11,422 nt of DNA from Desulfobulbus sp. (GTDB lineage: Bacteria > Desulfobacterota > Desulfobulbia > Desulfobulbales > Desulfobulbaceae). The stretch covers positions 1 through 11,422 of the forward strand of contig JAQUEZ010000196.1 in assembly GCA_028684915.1 (NCBI GenBank), read 5' to 3'. The translations under genes and the position numbers were made by a program. The notes below the pieces were generated by a model. That model had not been told where the DNA came from, did no database searches, and saw only the letters and a program-made list of their open reading frames with translations. How positions within the stretch are numbered: the first letter of the stretch is position 1; each line of letters opens with the position of its first letter. Below are positions 7,345 through 11,422 of this stretch, piece by piece.

Positions 7345-8300
7345 GGTGATGGCCTCGTGGATGGCTTGTTGATTGGACCGTTAGCCTGCCAGGGTGTCTG
7401 GATCTTCAGGATCGAGGTCGGGTCCAGGGCGCTGCCTTTTTGAAAATCATAGGTGGTGAATGACTCCATCGAGGTGTCACCGCGCATAGAGCGGATCGCC
7501 TGGTAGAGGTTGCGCTCGATCTCCGGTAGGGTGGTCACGCCGGCGGCAATGGGCATGGAGGCAGCCCGGTCCTGCCTGATCAACAGCAAGGTCGGGGTGG
7601 TGGTAATGTTGAAGCGCAGGGCAATATTCGGTTCACGTTCCATATCCACCAGCTTGACCTGCCAGCCGTATTTGTCGACAAAGTAGGCCAAGATCTGGGC
7701 CTGCTTGTCGCAGAAGCCGCAGCCGGCAGCGGCAAAGAACAGCAGGGCATGATCTTTTCCGGCCTCGCGGATGGTCCCCGCAATCTCCTCCTGTTGCATC
7801 TGTACCCGGGCGACCGCTCCAGGACTGGAGGTGGGATAGACCTGATTGATGTTGAACAGGTCGGCCCGCTTCTGGGTGACGTACTGGGTGGCGTTGGCGT
7901 AGGCCAGGGCCTTGCGCCTGGCGATGTCCTGGATGGAGAGGTATTCGAGGATGTTCTGCTCGGTTGGGTACTGCACCGCCTTCTTCTGCAAACCGTTCAG
8001 CAACTGCTGAAAATCATCCGGATGCATGTTCCACAGGGTCTCCGTGGAATAGTGGGCCAGAGACACATCCCGAGACATGGAGACCGAAGCTTTGGGCTCA
8101 GGGGCCGGTTCTTCTCTGTCCTCCTCAACCGGAGCCGGATCCTCGTACCAGAACCAGCCGTGCTTGCTCTCCTGGTAGAAGCTGGTGGTCGCGGGCGGGG
8201 CGGTTGCGCAGGCGGGCACCGCCAGCAGCAACAGGCTCAAGCCCACGCTACCAAAGCGGCAGCGCTTGATGGCTGATTTTCTGAACATCAATGAACCCAT
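7341..8300 (-). CDS. traF: Conjugal transfer protein TraF, thioredoxin-like with CGFC motif
   Basis: This periplasmic protein is needed for F-type pilus assembly. Numbering from ATG 8300 (319 aa), a signal sequence ends near residues 28-33 (LLLLAVPACATA). The cysteine there could make it a lipoprotein, although VPAC is a poor lipobox. Next come the family block FYQESKHGWFWYEDP (41-55), an acidic proline-rich linker, a helical middle and a thioredoxin fold with FFAAAGCGFCDKQ (CGFC at 194-197) and the cis-proline TTTPTLLL (P236). F-plasmid TraF has lost the redox cysteines, so this copy may act as a disulfide oxidase or isomerase for the cysteine-rich TraU and TraH; that is inference. The start overlaps the end of the peptidase gene by 53 bases. 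ATG 8288 is an alternative, and neither start has a strong ribosome site. The stop overlaps traH (ATGA). Confidence 0.92.
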   Translation of the reverse strand: MGSLMFRKSAIKRCRFGSVGLSLLLLAVPACATAPPATTSFYQESKHGWFWYEDPAPVEEDREEPAPEPKASVSMSRDVSLAHYSTETLWNMHPDDFQQLLNGLQKKAVQYPTEQNILEYLSIQDIARRKALAYANATQYVTQKRADLFNINQVYPTSSPGAVARVQMQQEEIAGTIREAGKDHALLFFAAAGCGFCDKQAQILAYFVDKYGWQVKLVDMEREPNIALRFNITTTPTLLLIRQDRAASMPIAAGVTTLPEIERNLYQAIRSMRGDTSMESFTTYDFQKGSALDPTSILKIQTPWQANGPINKPSTRPSP

Positions 8301-8790
8301 AGTATTTGCTGTCATAGCTGCGGGGATGGGTGCCGACCATGAACAGCTTGTCCGCCGGAACTGTTCCATTGAAGGAAAACAGAGGTAAGGGGCGACCTTT
8401 GCTGTCGGCTTCCAATGCCTGCCCCAGCGGCTGGCCATTGCAGAAAAAGTGTTTTGCGGCATCCATAGTCAGTTGCTCACCAGGAAGACATCCAACCCTC
8501 TTGATCATCTGATCATGATCGGCACGGAGTCCCTGCTGCACCTGCGAGAGGCCCTGGTGGCGAAAGACCAGGTAATCGCCCAACTCCACCTTGGTGGGTG
8601 CGGGCAGTAGGAAGAAGACCCGATGATCGAGCGAACCACTGGTGGCCACGGTGATGCGTCCGGGCAACCAGGCACCAGCCAGGATGAAAGCGAGGAAGAC
8701 GATTGCTACAGTCTGTTCCCGCCGGTTCAACCGCCACCATGGTCTACTTGAGCTTGATTTCAGTATCTGGATCATGATGCAGCACCACAT
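8248..8790 (-). CDS. trhF: S26 family leader peptidase of the conjugation system (TrhF / TraF-RP4 type)
   Basis: This inner-membrane serine/lysine peptidase is related to signal peptidase I and probably processes the pilin or another transfer substrate. Numbering from ATG 8790 (180 aa), one membrane anchor covers about residues 27-44 (TVAIVFLAFILAGAWLPG). The nucleophile is most likely S53 in SGSLDHRVF, and the general base K97 in MIKRVGCLPGEQL. GDYLVF (71-76) and the late block SYDSKYYGFID (158-168) complete the S26C pattern. The name is confusable with the thioredoxin-like TraF encoded next to it; the two are unrelated. Its start lies inside the end of the trbI-like gene; an in-frame ATG at 8775 is equally possible. 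In SXT/R391-type elements the equivalent gene stands before traW, so its place here, after the trbI-like gene, is a different order. Confidence 0.88.
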   Translation of the reverse strand: MWCCIMIQILKSSSSRPWWRLNRREQTVAIVFLAFILAGAWLPGRITVATSGSLDHRVFFLLPAPTKVELGDYLVFRHQGLSQVQQGLRADHDQMIKRVGCLPGEQLTMDAAKHFFCNGQPLGQALEADSKGRPLPLFSFNGTVPADKLFMVGTHPRSYDSKYYGFIDVQKISHQALPLW

Positions 8791-9076
8791 CCTTGAGGAT
8801 GATCAGTTGGCGAGAAGGTTGTTCCCTGAATACCTGCTCCAGAGTGTCGAGATTTCGTTTCCATTGGTCCTCGGTGATGGTCCCAGCAGCGAGCAAGGTC
8901 TTCTGTTCCTGCAGGTAGCCTTTCAAATCGGCGACCTTCACCTTGGGGACAAGGAAGCGGTCGTAGGCAAAGAGCAGCCCAAGAACGATGAACAGGACAA
9001 TACCGATTACCTCCAGGTAGCCGGGGGAGACCGTTGCCCTGCTTTCTTCGTCACGTACTTTTATCGGTTCATTCAT
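8744..9076 (-). CDS. trbI: TrbI-like single-pass inner-membrane protein (F-type)
   Basis: This 110-residue protein has a short polar N-terminus, one transmembrane helix at about residues 20-37 (LEVIGIVLFIVLGLLFAY), and a periplasmic tail. The tail has the order seen in F TrbI: a VKVADLKGYL segment, then LAAGTITEDQWKRNLDTLEQ, then a strand LIILKDVVL ending in HHDPDTEI. That order compares well, from memory, with the D-x-K, LTEEQ, ILVSPAVV and PDIT blocks of TrbI. F TrbI is about 128 aa and modulates pilus outgrowth and retraction. Size, topology and position beside trbC support the call, but identity is low, so it could be an analogue. GAGG lies 6 bases before ATG 9076, and the start overlaps the trbC stop as ATGA. 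Confidence 0.7.
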   Translation of the reverse strand: MNEPIKVRDEESRATVSPGYLEVIGIVLFIVLGLLFAYDRFLVPKVKVADLKGYLQEQKTLLAAGTITEDQWKRNLDTLEQVFREQPSRQLIILKDVVLHHDPDTEIKLK

Positions 9077-9822
9077 TGATTACCTCGCAATCGGGCACTG
9101 ATGCCGGCAAGCGCGGGGCTGTTCGCCACCTTGCCGACCTTTTTCAACAGGTAAGCCAGTTCAGTATCTCCATGGATCGACCAGGAGTCCTGACCGTTGT
9201 CATAGACCAGGGCTGGCACCTCGCTGATGTTGTATCGGGTAAATAACTCCGGGTTGACCTTGAGCGGCACTTCCAACCGGTGGCAAGGGGATTCGGGTGT
9301 ATCCCGACAGCCCGGATCTGCCTGCATCACCCGGCTGAAATAGTCGGCATTGATGCGTTTGCCTTCCATCCCCTCTGGTAACCCGAACAGGACCGGCACA
9401 ATCCGTTGTTCGCCGGTTCGGCCAATATCGATTAGGTAGCGATTCACCACCGTCTCAGGCACGGAGCTGGAAAGGAAGAGATAGACCGACTCCTGAGCGG
9501 TGAGCGTACTGTTGCCCTGCGTTTTCATCGCTTGTTCCTGTTGCGGACCGCTTTGCTGAATCCTTTCTATCTGGCAACGGAGATTCTGCTGGAACTCAGG
9601 CGAGTTGTATTCTTTCGCTGTTTGCTGAGCTGCTTCCTGTCCCTTGTCGTTATGAGCATTCTCTGACAGGTGCATGGTCTCACTGAGTTTACGGGCCTTC
9701 TCGACCGCCTTCTCCACCAGTTCTCCGGCTTCCTTACGTTCTTCCGCCAAAACGCCCTGAAAGAGGGCGATTGTCAACACCACCGGAAGTATCCTCCAGT
9801 TCACTCGCAGCATGTGCAGCAT
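9073..9822 (-). CDS. trbC: Type-F conjugative transfer pilus-assembly protein TrbC
   Basis: This is a 249-residue periplasmic protein. In F, TrbC works with TraW and TraU in pilus assembly. The N-terminus is a Sec signal (ILPVVLTIALFQGVLA, cleavage about residue 26). A charged helical stretch rich in glutamate, lysine and glutamine follows, and then a thioredoxin-like domain lacking a CxxC. This domain has the TrbC signature strand VYLFLSSSVPETVV (equivalent to the common SFSMP motif), YFSRVMQADPGC, and the cis-proline strand EVPALVYDNG. Start choice is open: ATG 9822 overlaps traU by 22 bases, ATG 9813 is in frame, and a GTG at 9804 would form a GTGA overlap with the traU stop. None has a strong ribosome site and all keep the signal peptide. 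Confidence 0.92.
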   Translation of the reverse strand: MLHMLRVNWRILPVVLTIALFQGVLAEERKEAGELVEKAVEKARKLSETMHLSENAHNDKGQEAAQQTAKEYNSPEFQQNLRCQIERIQQSGPQQEQAMKTQGNSTLTAQESVYLFLSSSVPETVVNRYLIDIGRTGEQRIVPVLFGLPEGMEGKRINADYFSRVMQADPGCRDTPESPCHRLEVPLKVNPELFTRYNISEVPALVYDNGQDSWSIHGDTELAYLLKKVGKVANSPALAGISARLRGNQ

Positions 9823-10718
9823 CGTTGCTTGCGGTAAACCACCCAGAGGAACTCATCATTGGAGCCCAGGGCCCCCATGTAGGGAGGATTAAGTCCGGAA
9901 TCATAGGTAGAGGTTGCCCGGCCGATGGGATACACATCCCGAATGCCGGGCCGGGCTACGTTCATCTTATAATGGCTCTTGATCCAGACCGGAGTGTACA
10001 TGCAGCCGCAGAGCGGAAAAGGATCGCAGATCATGCCGATGCGGTTGAGTTTGTAGAGCATTCGGTAAGCAGCGGTGGCATTGGCCTGAACGATGTTGTC
10101 GTTATCAACATGGCCGGTCATTGGATAAGCCGAACCACCGCTACCAACACACCAGGGCATGGCATCCAGCGGCCAGCCGGCATTTGCGGCGGTGGCATCG
10201 GCCATGCACCCCATCACCATGGCCTTGTTGGCAAAGAGGGAGACCTCGGGAGTGAGTAAGGCTGCCAGTTCGTCGTTCTGCCACATGGCGTCATACTCGC
10301 TCCACCAGGTGCCGTAATCGTTGCGCTCGCAGATTCCCGCCATTAGGGGCAAGAGAAAAGCGTGCGATTGGGCAAAGGTGGACTCATTGGCGATATCGAC
10401 CGCATCTGAGCTTTTATTCTTGCCCCCCAGTTCATCGGTCAAGGTTCCGCCAACCGTACTGCCCAGCATTGCCGAGTAAAAGGCAATCGATGAAGTGTCC
10501 AGGAGGAGAAAGGGCTCCCAATAACTGACGATTATTCCGGTCTCCATAAAGACGGGTGGTGGGCGCGGACAGAAGCACACCCCCTCGATGGTAAAATCAA
10601 TCTCGCCCCAATGAATGTCGGTGATCGGATTGAAGGAAGTTCCCGACTTGGCCAAGGATTGCGATGGAACCAGGAGAAGAAGGCAGATCACCAAAAACAT
10701 GCTAACGCTGTTTTGCAA
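9801..10718 (-). CDS. traU: Conjugal transfer protein TraU
   Basis: This 305-residue periplasmic protein is needed for DNA transfer and efficient pilus assembly in F. It has a Sec signal peptide (residues 1-23, cleavage after SLA) and then the TraU opening block FNPITDIHWGEIDFTIEGVCFC. Later blocks include ICERNDYGTWWSEYD, the MPWCVGSGGSAYPMTG region, CDPFPLCGCMYTPVWIKSHY and a cysteine-dense end (RCCTCCE). Twelve cysteines are visible, so several disulfides are likely, consistent with a periplasmic oxidoreductase next door. Length is close to F TraU (about 330). It starts with TTG at 10718, supported by GGGAGG six bases upstream; the ATG at 10700 has no ribosome site and would shorten the signal. 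The start overlaps traW by 17 bases. Confidence 0.95.
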   Translation of the reverse strand: MQNSVSMFLVICLLLLVPSQSLAKSGTSFNPITDIHWGEIDFTIEGVCFCPRPPPVFMETGIIVSYWEPFLLLDTSSIAFYSAMLGSTVGGTLTDELGGKNKSSDAVDIANESTFAQSHAFLLPLMAGICERNDYGTWWSEYDAMWQNDELAALLTPEVSLFANKAMVMGCMADATAANAGWPLDAMPWCVGSGGSAYPMTGHVDNDNIVQANATAAYRMLYKLNRIGMICDPFPLCGCMYTPVWIKSHYKMNVARPGIRDVYPIGRATSTYDSGLNPPYMGALGSNDEFLWVVYRKQRCCTCCE

Positions 10719-11298
10719 GGCGCACCTCCCGAACGGTCAGCTTGTTGTCCTGCTCAACCACCACCGAAGGAACTGCCTTGAGCTGAAGACGGACGGCAAT
10801 GTCATGGGTCAGGTAATAGACCGGACGCTGCAACGCTTGTTTCAACTCATTCGCATACCCACCAGAGAGCAAAAGAATGGCCCGGTGATTCTGAAAATAA
10901 GGAGACCCCTTGAACCATTCGACCTGCTCCGGGTCACTGCCGTCGATGACCACCAGCCCGCCGCTCAACCCAGTATATTGCAAGGGATTGATACTGAAGC
11001 CTTGGGGATAGAGCAGCTTGCCCTGGCTATCCTTGATATCATGGTCGAGAGTATGGGTCAGATCGACCATAAACATCCGATCGCTGGCCGCCCGAGGCAG
11101 CGTATGCAGGTTGGCCGGCTGATAGCGGTTATGGGTGTTGAACAGGGCATCGAGGTCAATCGTGGTTGCCTTCTGCTGAAGCTCTTTGGTGATGTCTTGC
11201 TCGACGATGGGATAGGTTCGCCCCAAGGGTTCCAGCCGGGTATGCGCTGCCCAAACCTGGGTGGCACAGGTGATGATCCAGAGGATCGGTACAAGTTT
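10702..11298 (-). CDS. traW: Conjugal transfer protein TraW, 5' end interrupted, start codon not found
   Basis: TraW is a periplasmic F-type pilus-assembly protein. The frame encodes, from base 11298, a good Sec signal (KLVPILWIITCATQVWA) and then the TraW opening block LGRTYPIVEQDI. Later blocks include YPQGFSINPL, GGLVVIDGSDPEQVEWF, ILLLSGGYANELK and the thioredoxin-like end LKAVPSVVVEQDNKLTVREV. The mature part is complete. However, no ATG, GTG or TTG lies in frame between the TAG at 11308-11310 and the TTG at 11226, which would remove the signal. The codons upstream of AAA (11296-11298) are ACT, AGC and ATA, and they run into insertion-sequence DNA. The natural start was therefore probably ATG just upstream, now lost. 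The protein may be unmade, made without export, or rescued by an unusual start. Confidence 0.85.
   Translation of the reverse strand, partial: KLVPILWIITCATQVWAAHTRLEPLGRTYPIVEQDITKELQQKATTIDLDALFNTHNRYQPANLHTLPRAASDRMFMVDLTHTLDHDIKDSQGKLLYPQGFSINPLQYTGLSGGLVVIDGSDPEQVEWFKGSPYFQNHRAILLLSGGYANELKQALQRPVYYLTHDIAVRLQLKAVPSVVVEQDNKLTVREVRLAKQR
10725..10730 (-). promoter_or_regulatory. Strong ribosome-binding site for the TTG start of traU
   Basis: GGGAGG on the minus strand lies inside the end of traW, six bases before the TTG at 10718. It decides the TTG over the downstream ATG at 10700 and implies translational coupling of traW and traU. Confidence 0.65.
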
Positions 11299-11422
11299 AG
11301 TGCTTATCTACAATTAAATTACTTGCAATTTTCCCGTGGCCAGCTAATTTTCCGTTGAAAACCAATCGACGGAGGCAGAAATGGCACGCATCAAGACCTG
11401 GGAAATTTCGGATGCATTCTGG
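11299..11422 (+). mobile_element. Left end of an IS5-like insertion sequence, truncated by the window edge
   Basis: The element lies between the broken start of traW and the right edge. It holds an AT-rich leader with a repeated AATTTTCC (11328-11335 and 11346-11353), then a GGAGG ribosome site (11370-11374) and the transposase start. The exact left boundary is not proven. It is placed near 11296-11302 because traW signal-peptide codons end there, and TTA at 11297-11299 would suit a three-base target duplication. The terminal inverted repeat cannot be verified without the right end. Confidence 0.6.
11381..11422 (+). CDS. IS5-family transposase, N-terminal fragment
   Basis: Only the first 14 residues, MARIKTWEISDAFW, are inside the window. 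The motif K-T-W-E-I-S-D-x-F/L-W at the N-terminus is characteristic, from memory, of a group of IS5-family (DDE) transposases whose next conserved part is about E-K-I-x-P-L-I-P. GGAGG precedes the ATG by six bases. The gene is transcribed away from traW, to the right. The catalytic residues lie outside the window, so it cannot be said whether the copy is intact. Confidence 0.7.
   Translation, partial: MARIKTWEISDAFW

Noticed and set aside
5992..7443. Long open plus-strand frames opposite traH and traF (about 220 and 232 aa)
   Set aside because: They are antisense shadows of well-recognised Tra proteins, have unnatural compositions rich in G, H and L, and lack ribosome sites.
10615..11358. 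A 247-aa plus-strand frame opposite traU and traW
   Set aside because: It runs through the traW/insertion-sequence junction and is antisense to two recognised genes; no family resemblance.
1..11422. CRISPR arrays, tRNA or rRNA genes, and a transfer origin
   Set aside because: No regularly spaced repeats, cloverleaf-like segments or rRNA motifs were seen, and no relaxase gene or obvious nick region is in the window.

Overview
This window most likely comes from the conjugation region of a mobile element (an integrative conjugative element or plasmid) in a Gram-negative bacterium. From residue 2807 rightwards it is a compact minus-strand operon of F-type (MPF-F) type IV secretion genes. In transcription order (right to left) these are traW, traU, trbC, a trbI-like gene, an S26 leader-peptidase gene (trhF/TraF-RP4 type), the thioredoxin-like traF, traH and traG. 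Consecutive genes overlap by 4 to 53 bases, so they are almost certainly co-transcribed and translationally coupled. A proteobacterial or desulfobacterotal host fits the gene content (periplasmic pilus-assembly proteins, Sec signal peptides, type I restriction relics, a group II intron), but nothing in the window fixes the taxon.

Left flank (1-1082): the minus strand carries the 5' end of a group II intron (start at base 120, running off the left edge). Next to it are two decayed gene tails on the minus strand: the C-terminus of a type I restriction HsdR subunit, and the C-terminus of what looks like an AlbA-type ATP-binding regulator. Between them is a 22-bp imperfect direct repeat with an 89-bp period. 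This reads as a scar zone at the edge of the conjugation module.

Accessory block (1083-2806): two tightly linked plus-strand genes of unknown role (a 131-aa protein with a DUF2314-like C-terminal half and a 67-aa acidic protein), then a minus-strand secreted lytic transglycosylase, then a divergent plus-strand 92-aa zinc-ribbon protein that ends one base before the convergent end of traG. The transglycosylase is the expected peptidoglycan-opening partner of the secretion channel.

Tra block (2807-11298): TraW, TraU, TrbC, TraF and TraH all carry secretion signals. TraU and TraH are rich in cysteine, and TraF keeps a CGFC redox motif, so it can plausibly fold its neighbours. No traN homologue lies in the run where F and SXT-like elements usually keep it.

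Right edge (about 11299-11422): the left end of an IS5-like insertion sequence with the first 14 codons of its transposase on the plus strand. It abuts the signal-peptide codons of traW. The traW frame has no ATG, GTG or TTG between an upstream stop and the mature protein, so the insertion appears to have removed its start and cut the operon from whatever lay upstream. This is the strongest unusual feature of the window.
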